Shown here in pieces: positions 1-8,776 of a stretch of DNA of 64,000 bases. The translations under genes and the position numbers were made by a program. This DNA is from Devosia neptuniae (GTDB taxonomy: Bacteria > Pseudomonadota > Alphaproteobacteria > Rhizobiales > Devosiaceae), in contig NZ_CP104965.1 in the NCBI RefSeq assembly GCF_025452235.1, positions 4,088,501 through 4,152,500 on the forward strand. The letters are read 5' to 3'. The stretch's first letter is position 1. The number at the start of each line of letters is the position of its first letter. A model generated the notes under the pieces. The model saw only the letters and a list, made by a program, of their open reading frames with translations, had not been told where the DNA came from and did no database searches.

Positions 1-836
1 TCATCCGCTATAATCTGGAATTCACCATCGGGCTGATCCTGGTCGGGTTCGTGGTGATTTTCGCCGCGCTGAGCTTTTTCTCGCCGGTGGATCCTACGTT
101 GATCTACATGACCGTGCCCGACCAGCCGCCCTCGCCACAATATTGGTTCGGCACCAATTCGCGCGGGCAGGACCTGTTCTGGCAGCTCTCCGCGGCGTTC
201 AAGAACAGCCTGATCTTCGGCATCACCGTGGCGGTGCTGAGCCGTATCATCTCGATCGCGGTGGGCCTGCTGTCCGGCTATGCCGGCGGCTGGGTGGACC
301 GGGTGCTGATGTTCATCAACGACATCTTCGTGGCCGTGCCGATCTTTCCGATCCTGGTGCTGTTCTATTTCGTGCTGCGCAATAATCTGGACAGCTTCAC
401 GCTGGCGCTGATCATGGCGTGTTTCGGCTGGCCGTTCGACGCGCGGCTGATCCGCTCGGTGGCGCTGGGGCTCAAGCACCGTGAATTCACCCGGCATGCG
501 GTGTTTGCCGGCATGAGCACCCGCAAGGTGCTGCTCGAAGAGCACCTGCCCTATGTGATGCCGATCGTGTTCGCGACCTTCATGAACAACATGCTGTGGT
601 CGATCGGGCTGGAAGTGACCATGGCGGTGCTGGGCTTCACCAATCTGAATAACCCCACTATCGGCACAGTGCTCTACTGGGCCAATTCCCACTCGGCCAT
701 GATGGTGGGCGTGTGGTGGTGGATCCTCATTCCGGTGGTGCTGATCGTCATCACCTTTATCGGGCTGTTCCTGCTGGCCATGTCGATGAACGAATATATC
801 GACCCGCGCAGCCGCCTTCGCCGTATGGGAGCTTGA
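1..836 (+). CDS. Opp/Dpp-type ABC transporter permease (5' truncated)
   Basis: Inner-membrane permease of a binding-protein-dependent importer of the oligopeptide/dipeptide/nickel superfamily (BPD_transp_1, DppC-like). The open frame runs in from the window edge (first complete codon at 3), so the N-terminus is missing; a GTG at 51 is internal. Several hydrophobic helices are visible, with the Opp/Dpp-C signature of a periplasmic segment (YWFGTNSRGQDLFWQL) before the core and an EAA-type ATPase-docking loop around GMSTRKVLLEEHLP. The last helix ends at MSMNEYIDPRSRLRR, typical for DppC proteins. The stop TGA touches the start of the next ATPase gene, so the genes are co-transcribed. The substrate cannot be read from the sequence; a glycosidase-like gene downstream suggests oligosaccharides rather than peptides (inference). 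Confidence 0.9.
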   Translation, partial: IRYNLEFTIGLILVGFVVIFAALSFFSPVDPTLIYMTVPDQPPSPQYWFGTNSRGQDLFWQLSAAFKNSLIFGITVAVLSRIISIAVGLLSGYAGGWVDRVLMFINDIFVAVPIFPILVLFYFVLRNNLDSFTLALIMACFGWPFDARLIRSVALGLKHREFTRHAVFAGMSTRKVLLEEHLPYVMPIVFATFMNNMLWSIGLEVTMAVLGFTNLNNPTIGTVLYWANSHSAMMVGVWWWILIPVVLIVITFIGLFLLAMSMNEYIDPRSRLRRMGA

Positions 837-838
837 TG

Positions 839-1867
839 ATGGCCAATGAAATCCTGACCGTCGATGGGCTCAAGGCCTATTACCAGATGAACTATTACGG
901 CGTGCAACGCGAAGTGCGGGCCGTCGACGACATCACCATGAGCATCAAGCGCAATGAGGTTTATGGCATTGCGGGGGAAAGCTCGTCGGGCAAAACCTCG
1001 TTTATCAAGGTGCTGGCGGCGGCGATGCGACCGCCGTTCCGGGTGGTGGCAGGCTCGGTCAAATATGATTTCAAGGGGCATCCGATCGATGTCGCTACGG
1101 CCAGCGACAAGCAGATCGAGGCGGTGCGCTGGAAGCATCTGAGCTACATCATGCAGGGCTCGATGAGCGTACTGAATCCGGTGCGCCGGATCGGCAAGAC
1201 GTTCGAGGATTTTGCGGCCAAGCCCCTGGGCCTGTCGGGCGATGCGTTCAAGCAGCGGGTGATCGGGCATCTGGACCGGCTCAAGCTGTCGCCGGATGTG
1301 TTGCGGGCCTATCCGCATGAGCTCTCGGGCGGCATGCGGCAGCGCGTGACCATTGGGCTGGCGACGGTGTGCCACCCCGAATTCATCATTGCGGACGAGC
1401 CGACCACCGCGCTGGACGTGGTGGTGCAGAAGGAAGTGCTGAGCCTCATCCGCGATATTCAAAAGGAAATGGGCGCCTCGGTGGTGTTCGTGACGCATGA
1501 TATGAGCGTGCATGCCAATGTGGCCGATCGCGTGGGCATTATCTATGCCGGGCGGCTGGTGGAGGAAGGGCCGACGCGCGAAATGTTCTTTGCGCCCAAG
1601 CATCCCTATACGGCCCATCTGGTGGCGAGCCTGCCGCGCATTGGCGATACGGCGCAGCGCCCGGCGCTGGAGGGACGGCCGCCGAGCCTGGCGTCACCAC
1701 CGACGGGGTGCCGGTTTCATCCGCGGTGTCCGCTGGCCGTGGACAAGTGCAAGACCGACGTGCCGCCGATGGAAACGGTAGGCAAGGATCACCGCACCGC
1801 CTGCTGGCGCTGGAAGGATGTGGAGCCGCTGGTGGCGCCGCATGCAAGCCACGGGGTGATGGCATGA
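839..1867 (+). CDS. Opp/Dpp-type ABC transporter ATP-binding protein (DppD-like)
   Basis: First of two nucleotide-binding subunits for the importer. With the start at 839 the Walker A is GESSSGKTS at about residues 46-54 (Ser where GESGSGKS is usual), the signature LSGGM at 162-166, Walker B IIADEP at 183-188, and the C-terminal oligopeptide-transporter extension ([12 protein letters not shown]) that defines the Opp/Dpp subfamily. Two ATGs lie in tandem at 836 and 839; GGGAG at 827-831 is seven bases from the second, which is why 839 was chosen. The gene abuts the permease stop and overlaps the next ATPase by ATGA, indicating translational coupling. Family assignment is firm; substrate unknown. 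Confidence 0.92.
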   Translation: MANEILTVDGLKAYYQMNYYGVQREVRAVDDITMSIKRNEVYGIAGESSSGKTSFIKVLAAAMRPPFRVVAGSVKYDFKGHPIDVATASDKQIEAVRWKHLSYIMQGSMSVLNPVRRIGKTFEDFAAKPLGLSGDAFKQRVIGHLDRLKLSPDVLRAYPHELSGGMRQRVTIGLATVCHPEFIIADEPTTALDVVVQKEVLSLIRDIQKEMGASVVFVTHDMSVHANVADRVGIIYAGRLVEEGPTREMFFAPKHPYTAHLVASLPRIGDTAQRPALEGRPPSLASPPTGCRFHPRCPLAVDKCKTDVPPMETVGKDHRTACWRWKDVEPLVAPHASHGVMA

Positions 1868-2784
1868 GCACGCTGCTGGATATCAACAATGTCTCCAAGC
1901 AATTCACCATGGGCGGGCTGTTGTCGCGCAAGGTGGTCAATGCCGTGGAGGGCGCAAGCTTTTCGCTGAGCGTCGAGAAGCCCGAGATTTTCACCATTAT
2001 CGGGGAGAGCGGGTCGGGCAAGACGACGCTGGCGCGCATGATCCTGGGACTCGAATTGCCCAGCACCGGCACGATCAGCTTTCGCGGCAAGACGGTGAGC
2101 GCCAAGGTGAGCCGGGCCGAGCGGCTCGACTTCATGGCCAATGTGCAGCCGGTGTTCCAGAACCCGTTCGAGGCGTTCAACCCGCTCAAGCGGATCGACC
2201 GGTATCTGGAATCCACGGCGCGGCGGTTTCTGAAGCTGCGGGATCGGACCGAGCTCGACCGGGCGATGGACGGGGCGCTGCAAAAGGTGGGGCTGAGCCT
2301 GGCCGAAGTAAAGGGGCGCTATCCGCATGAAATGAGTGGCGGGCAACTCCAGCGCGCGGCCATTGCGCGGGCGCTGATCCCCAATCCGCCGCTGCTGATT
2401 GCGGATGAGCCGGTGTCCATGGTGGATGCCAGCCTGCGCATGAGCATCGTCAACCTGCTCAAGAGCCTGCGGGATGACCTGAAGGTTTCGGTGATCTACA
2501 TCACCCACGATCTGGCGACGGCCTATTACATTTCCAACCGCATCATCATTATGCAGCGCGGGCGGATCGTGGAAATGGGCGATGCGCGCACCGTGTTGGA
2601 TAATCCCGAGCATCCCTATTCGCGGCTGCTCAAGGCCAGTGTGCTGAGCACTGAGGATGCGGGCGACGGGAAGCTGGCGACGGACCGGGAGATGGTGAGT
2701 CGCGCCAATGGCTTGGTGGGCGTTGCGGGCAGATTGGTTGATCGGCCGGATGGGCGGTCGGTACGGGTTTATGAGGGGGTGTGA
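1864..2784 (+). CDS. Opp/Dpp-type ABC transporter ATP-binding protein (DppF-like)
   Basis: Second nucleotide-binding subunit, 306 residues. Walker A GESGSGKTT lies at about residues 47-55, the signature is MSGGQLQRA, and Walker B is LLIADEPVSMVD. The D-loop departs from the usual SALD (here SMVD). The start is the ATG of an ATGA overlap with the preceding gene; longer in-frame readings would overlap that gene by more than 150 bases and are not credible. It closes the visible part of the operon, and a repeat-filled spacer follows. Confidence 0.92.
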   Translation: MSTLLDINNVSKQFTMGGLLSRKVVNAVEGASFSLSVEKPEIFTIIGESGSGKTTLARMILGLELPSTGTISFRGKTVSAKVSRAERLDFMANVQPVFQNPFEAFNPLKRIDRYLESTARRFLKLRDRTELDRAMDGALQKVGLSLAEVKGRYPHEMSGGQLQRAAIARALIPNPPLLIADEPVSMVDASLRMSIVNLLKSLRDDLKVSVIYITHDLATAYYISNRIIIMQRGRIVEMGDARTVLDNPEHPYSRLLKASVLSTEDAGDGKLATDREMVSRANGLVGVAGRLVDRPDGRSVRVYEGV

Positions 2785-3111
2785 GCCCAGTTTTGCGCGT
2801 GAGGGCCAGACATCGGGCTCTCGTCACCCCTCCCTAGCCCTCCCCGTCAAGGGGGGGGTGAACCCGGTGGGTAACCCACGACCCAGCCACGTCCACCCTT
2901 CCCTTCTCCCCTTGTGGGAGAAGGTGCCCGAAGGGCGGATGAGGGGGTTGTTTCCACGAGCATTGAAGCATGGGCGGGCGCAGGACCCCTCACCCTGACA
3001 TTTCTGCTGAACGCAGAAATGTCGTCCCTCTCCCACAAGGGGCGAGGGGAGGCTCCGGTGGTGGGGCGCGGTCCGGGCGCACGGCGACATTTTCTGAGGA
3101 GTTTCAAAAAT
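2785..3111. repeat. Repeat-filled spacer with long palindromic element (family F)
   Basis: No gene is seen here. From about 2825 to 2879 there is a short CCTCCCCG-type palindrome. From about 2900 to 3050 there is a composite element: a CTTCTCCCCTTGTGGGAGAAGG hairpin arm, GTGCCCGAAGGGCGGATGAG, a spacer containing GAAGCATGGG, then CCCCTCACCCTGA, an inner stem (CATTTCTGC/GCAGAAATG) and CCCTCTCCCACAAGGGGCGAGG. Related copies recur at 13337, 17579, 30385 and 49607, so this is a dispersed intergenic repeat. GAGGAG just before 3112 is the ribosome-binding site of the next gene. Confidence 0.8.
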
Positions 3112-4062
3112 ATGTCTGCACCTATTTATCGTGACCCGATCGCCGACGGGGCGGCGGATCCGACGGTTATTCGCAAGCAGGGAACCGATGAGTGGTGGAT
3201 GTTCTACACTAACCGGCAGCCGACGGCGGAGGGGCCGAATTTTACCTGGATCCATGGCTCGCCGATCGGGGTGGCGGTGAGCACGGACGATGGGGCGAGC
3301 TGGCATTATCGCGGGACGGTGAAGGGGCTCGACGACCCCACCGACGTGCCGGGCAAGAATACGCATTGGGCGCCGGAGGTGATCTGGGCCGAGGGCGAGT
3401 ACCATATGTGGCTGAGCTATATTCCCGGCATACCGGACAATTGGCCGGGCGTGCCGCGGACGATCACGCATTTCACCAGCCCTGATCTTGAGACCTGGAC
3501 GCGGGTGGGGCCGCTGACGCTCAATGGGCCGCGGGTGATCGATGCCTGTGTGCTCAAGTGCCCGGATGGGCTGTGGCGCATGTGGTACAAGGACGAGGAT
3601 GCCGGCTCGAGCACCTGGAGCGCGGTGAGCACGGACCTTTATGCGTGGCGGCAGGAGGGGCTGGTGCTGCCCGGCTCGCCCGATGCACCGCCGCATGAGG
3701 GGCCCAATGTGTTCGTGCTGGGCGGCTGGCACTGGCTGATCGTCGATGAATGGCGCGGGCAAGGCGTGTACCGCTCCAAGGATGCGGTGAACTGGGAGCG
3801 TCAGGGGATCATCGGGGGCGAGCCGGGCTCCGATCCGATGGATATCCGCTTTCTGCGGCATGCCGATGTGGTGGTCGCCGGTGACCATGCGGCGCTGTAT
3901 TATTTCACCCATCCCGAATGGGACGAGCTGGGCGACAAGGCCGGGCCGCCGGATGTGGCGGCGCGGAAGACGGCGGTGCATCACGGGCGGCTGAGCGTGG
4001 TGGATGATGTGCTGGTGTTTGAGCGGGATGTGGCCAAAGGCACGCCCCTGCTAAGGGCGTAG
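3112..4062 (+). CDS. Glycoside hydrolase family 43-like beta-propeller protein
   Basis: A 316-residue soluble protein without a signal peptide. It shows repeated propeller-blade features seen in GH43/GH32/GH130-like five-bladed proteins: an early Asp in YRDPIADGAADPTVI, an AVSTDDGASWHYRG blade, HWAPEVIWAEGEYHMWLSY, TSPDLETWTRVG, and later blades with WRMWYKDED and YRSKDAVNWERQG. Such proteins act on glycosidic bonds at arabinosides, xylosides or related glycans; the exact activity cannot be told. The ATG at 3112 is preceded by GAGGAG at suitable spacing. Placement right after an ABC importer supports a role in using the imported sugar oligomer inside the cell (inference). Confidence 0.72.
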   Translation: MSAPIYRDPIADGAADPTVIRKQGTDEWWMFYTNRQPTAEGPNFTWIHGSPIGVAVSTDDGASWHYRGTVKGLDDPTDVPGKNTHWAPEVIWAEGEYHMWLSYIPGIPDNWPGVPRTITHFTSPDLETWTRVGPLTLNGPRVIDACVLKCPDGLWRMWYKDEDAGSSTWSAVSTDLYAWRQEGLVLPGSPDAPPHEGPNVFVLGGWHWLIVDEWRGQGVYRSKDAVNWERQGIIGGEPGSDPMDIRFLRHADVVVAGDHAALYYFTHPEWDELGDKAGPPDVAARKTAVHHGRLSVVDDVLVFERDVAKGTPLLRA

Positions 4063-4110
4063 ATCTTACGCAAAGCTCCGTCACCCTCCGATGCTCCGCA
4101 AGTTTAGAGC

Positions 4111-4129
4111 CCTCGGGGCAAGCCCGAGG
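4111..4129. repeat. Short perfect hairpin, CCTCGGG/CCCGAGG
   Basis: A seven-bp perfect stem with a five-base loop sits between the convergent glycosidase-like gene and the GNAT gene and is followed by GATGAC. It lacks a T tract, so it is not a clear intrinsic terminator. Its flanks resemble the GTCATCC...GGGATGAC palindromes found elsewhere in the window. Confidence 0.5.
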
Positions 4130-4161
4130 ATGACGGCGGGTGTTTGGCCCGGGCGATTGCG

Positions 4162-4677
4162 CTACCTCACGATCCGCTCCAGCAGGATCGGGGTGTGTTC
4201 GCCGTATTGGCCGCGGGCATATTCGGTGTAGCCCAGCTTGGCGGCCAGCTTGAGGGAGGGCGCGTTGTCAGGGTGGATCATGCAGACCGTGCGCGGCATG
4301 GTCTGATCGGCCCAGGTGAGGACAGCGGTGAGGGCTTCCCGCGCGAGACCCTTGCCGTGATATTGCGGCAGCATGACCCAGCCGGCTTCCGGGGTGTCGC
4401 CGAAGGGCGGGACGACATTGCGGCGGAAGTCAGCGAGACCGAATTCGCCGACTACGGCGCCAGTCTGGCGCTCGGTGACGAGGAAATATCCGTAGTTCAG
4501 CACTTCCCAATGGCCGACATAGCGCAGGATGCGGGACCAGACTTCTTCTTGCGTGCTCGGGCGGCCGCCGATGAAGCGGGTCACGTCTGGGTCGGACCAG
4601 AGGGTGTAGCAGCCGGGGAAGTCTGCGGCGGTGTGGGCGCGCAGGATGAGGCGGTCGGTGGTGAGAATTGGGGGCAT
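4162..4677 (-). CDS. GNAT family N-acetyltransferase (RimJ/RimL type)
   Basis: A 171-residue acetyl-CoA-dependent acyltransferase. It opens with TDRLILRAHTAADF, typical of RimJ/RimL-like GNATs, and carries an acetyl-CoA loop in QYHGKGLAREAL (motif A) and the late HPDNAPSLKLAAKLGY segment. Such enzymes acetylate ribosomal-protein N-termini, small amines or antibiotics; the substrate here is unknown. AAGGA lies about seven bases before the ATG. It is transcribed leftwards, downstream of the M24 peptidase and separated from it by repeats. Confidence 0.88.
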   Translation of the reverse strand: MPPILTTDRLILRAHTAADFPGCYTLWSDPDVTRFIGGRPSTQEEVWSRILRYVGHWEVLNYGYFLVTERQTGAVVGEFGLADFRRNVVPPFGDTPEAGWVMLPQYHGKGLAREALTAVLTWADQTMPRTVCMIHPDNAPSLKLAAKLGYTEYARGQYGEHTPILLERIVR

Positions 4678-4698
4678 CTAAAGCGTCCTTTTGGGGGA

Positions 4699-4837
4699 TA
4701 CCCCCTCCTAGCCTCCCCCTGATAGGGGGAGGGATCTGCCGGCGCGTACGGCGAGGTTGCCATTCGCCCCTGTCACGCACACCTTGCGGCTGTGACCCGT
4801 ATCTCGGGATGGGCCCCGGACTTCGCCGGGGTGACAT
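4699..4837. repeat. Family A palindrome plus family C palindrome
   Basis: 4699-4734 is a 36-bp copy of the family A repeat (core CCTCCCCCTGATAGGGGGAGG). 4801-4837 is a family C copy (ATCTCGGGATGGGCCCCGG...CCGGGGTGACAT), which can form a GC-rich hairpin. Both sit between two leftward genes; neither has a T tract. Confidence 0.8.
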
Positions 4838-4870
4838 CCGGGGTGGGGTGGCGCCGGCGAAGCAGTGCCG

Positions 4871-5971
4871 TTACCCCACCGCAACCGCGTTGCGGGGCAT
4901 GTCGGAGAGGATTTCTGCCTGGCCGTTGCGGATGATGACGATTTCCTCGAGGCGCAGGCCGAATTGGCCTTGCAGATAGATGCCGGGCTCGATGGAGAAG
5001 ACCATGCCTTCTTCCAGCACAGTTTCTGATGTGGCGGTGATGTAGGGCGTCTCGTGGATATCGATGCCCAGGCCATGGCCGGTGCGGTGGAGGAAATTGG
5101 GGCCGTAGCCCGCGGCGGTGATGACGTCGCGGGCGGCTTTGTCGACGGCGCTGGCTTTGACGCCGGGCTTGGCCGCGGCGATGGCAGCAGTGACGGCGTG
5201 GTCGAGGATGGAGTGGATCTGGCCGAAGCCTTCAGGGGCCGAGCCGAAGAAGCCGACGCGGGTCATGTCGGAGGGGTAGCCGTGGATGCGGCCGCCGATA
5301 TCGATGAGGACGGCGTCGCCGGATTTGAGCTGGGTGTCGCCCGTGTGGTGGTGCGGGAAGGCGCCGTTGGGGCCGAAGCAGACGCTGGTGAATTCGGGCG
5401 TGGCGCCATTGGCCTTGTAGAATTCGCGGATGGTATTGGCGACTTCAAGCTCGGTAATGCCGGGCTTGAGGGCGGCGAAGCCGGCTGCCATGGCCGCGTC
5501 GTTGAGGACGGCTGACGTCTTGAGGGCGGTGTATTCGGCTTCGTCCTTGCGGGAGCGGAGATAGCCGACCGTGTCATTGGTGAAACGGCGGCTGGCGCCG
5601 GGCAGCGCATCGAGGACGAGGAGCGCGAAATCGGCGCGCATGGTTTCATCGAGGACGATGGACGGGCTGATGCGCGGAACGCCGGTGGCGTTGAGCAGGT
5701 CCTGCAAGGCGGCGTCGGGACCGTCAGCGTCCGTCCAGGGGAAGAAGGGCAGATCGGTGTGCTGGCGAGCGCTGTCGGCGTTGAGCGCGGGCATGAGGAA
5801 GCCGGCGAAGGTAGCCGAGATGAGGAGGAGCACCGGGCGCTCGTCGCCATGGGGGGAGAGATCGGCCAGGTAGAGCATGTGGCTGGAGGGGCCGATGGCG
5901 ACCAGATCGGTATTGGTGGCGGCCATGATGGCTCGGAGATTGGCGAGGCGGGTGGTGAGGGTGGGATTCAT
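4871..5971 (-). CDS. M24 family metallopeptidase (Xaa-Pro dipeptidase/aminopeptidase P-like)
   Basis: A 366-residue cytoplasmic pita-bread-fold peptidase with an N-terminal creatinase-like domain (about 1-130) and a C-terminal catalytic domain. The five metal ligands of M24 are recognisable: Asp in VLIDIGG, Asp in YPSDMTRV, His in HRTGHGLG, Glu in FSIEPGIY and Glu in GLRLEEIV. Enzymes of this group remove the residue before proline in peptides, though creatinase and ectoine hydrolase share the fold. It lies downstream of a peptide-type binding protein and near putA, which suggests use of proline-containing peptides (inference). Confidence 0.87.
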   Translation of the reverse strand: MNPTLTTRLANLRAIMAATNTDLVAIGPSSHMLYLADLSPHGDERPVLLLISATFAGFLMPALNADSARQHTDLPFFPWTDADGPDAALQDLLNATGVPRISPSIVLDETMRADFALLVLDALPGASRRFTNDTVGYLRSRKDEAEYTALKTSAVLNDAAMAAGFAALKPGITELEVANTIREFYKANGATPEFTSVCFGPNGAFPHHHTGDTQLKSGDAVLIDIGGRIHGYPSDMTRVGFFGSAPEGFGQIHSILDHAVTAAIAAAKPGVKASAVDKAARDVITAAGYGPNFLHRTGHGLGIDIHETPYITATSETVLEEGMVFSIEPGIYLQGQFGLRLEEIVIIRNGQAEILSDMPRNAVAVG

Positions 5972-6369
5972 GTTGGGCTCGGTGGTTTTGAGTTTTTGTG
6001 GGGGTACCCCCTCCTAGCCTCCCCCTGATAGGGGGAGGGACCGCCCTGTGCTTGTGACGCGATGTGGTCCCAAGAGTGGAGAGATCCCTCCCCCTATCAG
6101 GGGGAGGCTAGGAGGGGGTATCCGGGGCATCGAGTATGCGGAAGCATACCCCCACCCTGCTCGATTACGGATTTAGCTGAAGCTAAATCCTATCTCGCTT
6201 CCCTCCCCACAAGGGGGAGGGTGAAGCCGGTGGATCGGGACGATAATGCCCGTCAACTTTCCCTCAGTGTCATTCCCGCGACATCGGGAATGACATTGGG
6301 GTGGATATTTGGGAGCCGGGCTTGGGGCTCGGCTCCCGTTCGCGGCGGCATGGCAGGGCCGCTGCGGGA
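5972..6369. repeat. Repeat cluster: inverted family A pair, family G and family B copies
   Basis: No gene is seen in this 398-base spacer. A family A copy lies on the plus strand at 6005-6040 and an exact inverted copy at 6085-6120, so the two can pair into a hairpin with a 36-bp stem and a 44-base loop. A family G element occupies about 6144-6221 with an inner TTTAGCTGAAGCTAAA palindrome. A short family B hairpin, GTGTCATTCCCG/CGGGAATGACAT, is at 6267-6296. Confidence 0.85.
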
Positions 6370-7959
6370 TTACTGCTTCGTCACGAGACGGTAGTAGACG
6401 AAGTCCGACGTGGCGCCATTGACGTAGCCGTTGACAGCTTTGGCCATGGCGACCTGGTAGGTGGCCTGGAACATGATGACGATAGGCGAGGTTTCCTGCA
6501 CCTGCTTCTGCAGGTCGACATAGAGCTCGTTGCGCTTGGCCTGATCGGGTTCGGCGAGAGCCGCAGTCACTTCGTCGTTCATTTCCTGCGGCACGGCCCA
6601 GGCATTGCGCCAGGTGGTGGTGGCGGCGTAGGCATCGTCGGCATTGTTGGAATTGTAGGCGAAGGCCTTGGCGTTGGAATGGGGGTCCATGAAGTCGGGG
6701 CCCCAATAGAGCAGCATGGCCTGGTGGGTGCGCTCACGATACTTGGTGATGACCTGGGCGCCGGTGCCGGGCAGGATTTCGAAATTGATGCCGGCTTCGG
6801 CGAAGGATGCCTGCAAGGACTGGGCGACATCGGTGAACGGGGTCGAGTTGATCACGTCCAGCGTCACGGTGATGGGGGTCTTGATACCCGCATCGGCCAG
6901 GATCTGCTTGGCCTTTTCGACGTCGAGGCTATAGGGCGTTTCGTCATAGGAGCCGGGGAAGCCCTTGGGCCAGAAGGCCTGGTGCTTTTCCATTTGGCCA
7001 GCGAGGAAGGACTTGGTCATCCCGTCGTAATCGACCAGGTAACGGGCGGCTTCCCACACAGCCGGCGGGGTCAGGGCTTCGTCCTTCTGGTTGAAGGAGA
7101 GGAAGTGCACGGCGGCCTGGGGGAAGGTCTCGACCTTGACGCTGTCGGCAGGCAGGCTGCCGATCTGGTCGGGGGTGAGGTTCTTGGCGATATCGACGTC
7201 GCCCGAGGTCAGCAGGAGCTGCTGGGTGGCGGCTTCGGCAACGTGACGGATGATCACCGTCTTCATGGCCGGGGCGCCCTTGAAGTAGTTGGCATTGGCG
7301 GTGAGGCGGATGATTTCGGCGGGGCGGTAATCGGCCAGCACGAAGGGGCCCGAACCGGCCGAATTGGTGTTCAGCCAGGCGTTGCCCATATCACCATCGA
7401 CCTCATTGGCCATGACGGTGACTTCGTCGACGACCGACGCGGGCCGAGCAGCCAGCACGTTGAGCACGAAGGCGGAGGAGAAATCGCCGTCATACTTCAC
7501 GACCACCTTGCCATCGGCCACGGTGACCATGTCGGCGATGTTTTCCGGGGTCCAGCCGAGCTGGGTCAGGATGAAGGCCGGGGTCTTGTTCAGCTTGATG
7601 ACGCGGGAGAAGGAGAACACCACGTCTTCGGGGCGAACCGGATTGCCCGAGGAGAATGTGACGCCATCGCGCAGGGTGAAGGTGATGGTCTTGGCAGCGT
7701 CGTCGGCAACCCATTCGGTGGCAAGGCCCGGCGCGAGGACAGTGGTGTCCTCGGCGTCGTATTGCACGAGGCGGTCATAGAGATTGGTATTGAGCTCGCC
7801 CGAGGTGAACTCATAGGCCTGGGCCGGATCGATAGCGACGATATCGTCGATATTCTGGGCGACGACGAGAGCGTCGGCAGGCGTGGCAGCGAAGGCAGCG
7901 GTGCCGGCCAGCGGCAGCGACAAAGCCGTCGCGAGCAGCGCGGCGGTGAATAGTTTCAT
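6370..7959 (-). CDS. ABC transporter substrate-binding protein (Opp/Dpp family 5)
   Basis: A 529-residue periplasmic binding protein of family SBP_bac_5. It has a Sec signal peptide ending near AFAATPADA, followed by the usual pattern: VAQNIDDIVAIDPAQAYE, a TTVLAPGLATEWVADDAAKTITFTLRDGVTF segment in the lipoprotein-type lobe and FSRVIKL. AGGAGA sits a few bases before the ATG. It is 17 bases downstream of the XRE-cupin regulator on the same strand, so the two are probably co-transcribed, with the matching permeases and ATPases divergent at 8777-12340. The ligand is probably a peptide or similar polar compound; not resolvable from sequence. Confidence 0.93.
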   Translation of the reverse strand: MKLFTAALLATALSLPLAGTAAFAATPADALVVAQNIDDIVAIDPAQAYEFTSGELNTNLYDRLVQYDAEDTTVLAPGLATEWVADDAAKTITFTLRDGVTFSSGNPVRPEDVVFSFSRVIKLNKTPAFILTQLGWTPENIADMVTVADGKVVVKYDGDFSSAFVLNVLAARPASVVDEVTVMANEVDGDMGNAWLNTNSAGSGPFVLADYRPAEIIRLTANANYFKGAPAMKTVIIRHVAEAATQQLLLTSGDVDIAKNLTPDQIGSLPADSVKVETFPQAAVHFLSFNQKDEALTPPAVWEAARYLVDYDGMTKSFLAGQMEKHQAFWPKGFPGSYDETPYSLDVEKAKQILADAGIKTPITVTLDVINSTPFTDVAQSLQASFAEAGINFEILPGTGAQVITKYRERTHQAMLLYWGPDFMDPHSNAKAFAYNSNNADDAYAATTTWRNAWAVPQEMNDEVTAALAEPDQAKRNELYVDLQKQVQETSPIVIMFQATYQVAMAKAVNGYVNGATSDFVYYRLVTKQ

Positions 7960-7976
7960 CAGCGTTTCTCCTGTTA

Positions 7977-8642
7977 TTATTTGACCAATTTCTTTTGTTT
8001 CACCGGCTTGGATTTGCCGGTTTTCGGCTTCGCCGGCGGCTGGCGGGAGGGCTTGGCCGTCGAACGGAAGAGGGTGAGCGTGCCGGTCCAGAGCAGGCGC
8101 GCGGGCTGGTCGGTGTGGTTGGACCAGGAATGGGGCCGATTGCCGCGGAAATGCAGGCTATCGCCGGCACTCATCACCATTTCCTCGCCTTCGAGGCGCT
8201 GGGTGATGGAGCCTTCGAGCACGTAGAGGATTTCCTCGCCCTCATGCGCCACGGTTTCGGAACGGTAGCCGGGTGGCACCGTCATGATGAAGCTGGAGAG
8301 CATATTGCCGGGGAAATCGGCGCCCAGGCGCTCGTAGATGATGGAGGAGCCATCGACCGAAAAGCGGTTGCGCTCACTGGCGCGGGTGAGGGCATTGTCG
8401 GCGCTGGGGGCGGAGACGAAATAGTCGATGCCAACGCCCAAAGCGCGGGCGATCTGGGCCAGGGTGCCCAGCGACGGGGTGGAGTGATCGCGCTCGACCT
8501 GGCTGAGATAGCCCACGGAGACTTCGGCGGCGGTGCCAAGTTCCTGCAGGGTCATCTGCTGCTGGCGGCGACGGGCACGAATGAGCGAGCCCACCTTGGG
8601 GTGCCCATCCAGATCAGACTTGGTCAGCGCGGTGCCTGCCAT
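7977..8642 (-). CDS. XRE-family transcriptional regulator with C-terminal cupin domain
   Basis: A 221-residue regulator with an N-terminal helix-turn-helix (about 15-70: LIRARRRQQQMTLQELGTAAEVSVGYLSQVER) and a C-terminal cupin (EGEEILYVLEGS ... GDSLHFRGNRPHSWSN). This layout is common in PuuR/SutR-like regulators that sense small metabolites through the cupin. The ATG at 8642 was chosen because GGTGGAG precedes it by five bases; an upstream in-frame start lacks a site. The C-terminus is a Lys/Pro-rich tail. It sits between its likely targets: the binding protein downstream and the divergent permease operon, so it probably controls the whole transport system (inference). Confidence 0.9.
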   Translation of the reverse strand: MAGTALTKSDLDGHPKVGSLIRARRRQQQMTLQELGTAAEVSVGYLSQVERDHSTPSLGTLAQIARALGVGIDYFVSAPSADNALTRASERNRFSVDGSSIIYERLGADFPGNMLSSFIMTVPPGYRSETVAHEGEEILYVLEGSITQRLEGEEMVMSAGDSLHFRGNRPHSWSNHTDQPARLLWTGTLTLFRSTAKPSRQPPAKPKTGKSKPVKQKKLVK

Positions 8643-8700
8643 ACGTCTCCACCATAATTTTTTTGATATAAGCAAAGTTTTCTGTATGGTGAAAGCGAAA

Positions 8701-8740
8701 TGTGAAGCCCTTCACAGTCTGCAAGAGAATCCGCTTGCAG
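8701..8740. promoter_or_regulatory. Two inverted repeats in the divergent transporter promoter
   Basis: Between the leftward regulator and the rightward permease operon lie two perfect inverted repeats: TGTGAA-GCCC-TTCACA at 8701-8716 and CTGCAAG-8 bases-CTTGCAG at 8719-8740. An AT-rich stretch (about 8655-8690) precedes them and could hold promoter elements. They are candidate operators for the adjacent XRE regulator; binding is inferred from position only. Confidence 0.5.
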
Positions 8741-8776
8741 GCCTATTGCCTTGTTTTCTTTGGGGGATTTAGCCGC

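Noticed and set aside
713..835. Longer N-terminus for the first ATPase
   Set aside because: These codons overlap the permease gene in another frame. The conserved sequence starts at MANEIL, and a ribosome-binding site fits the ATG at 839.
6301..7953. Long plus-strand open frame opposite the binding-protein gene
   Set aside because: It is the antisense of a well-supported substrate-binding protein. GC-rich codon bias creates long opposite-strand frames throughout this window.
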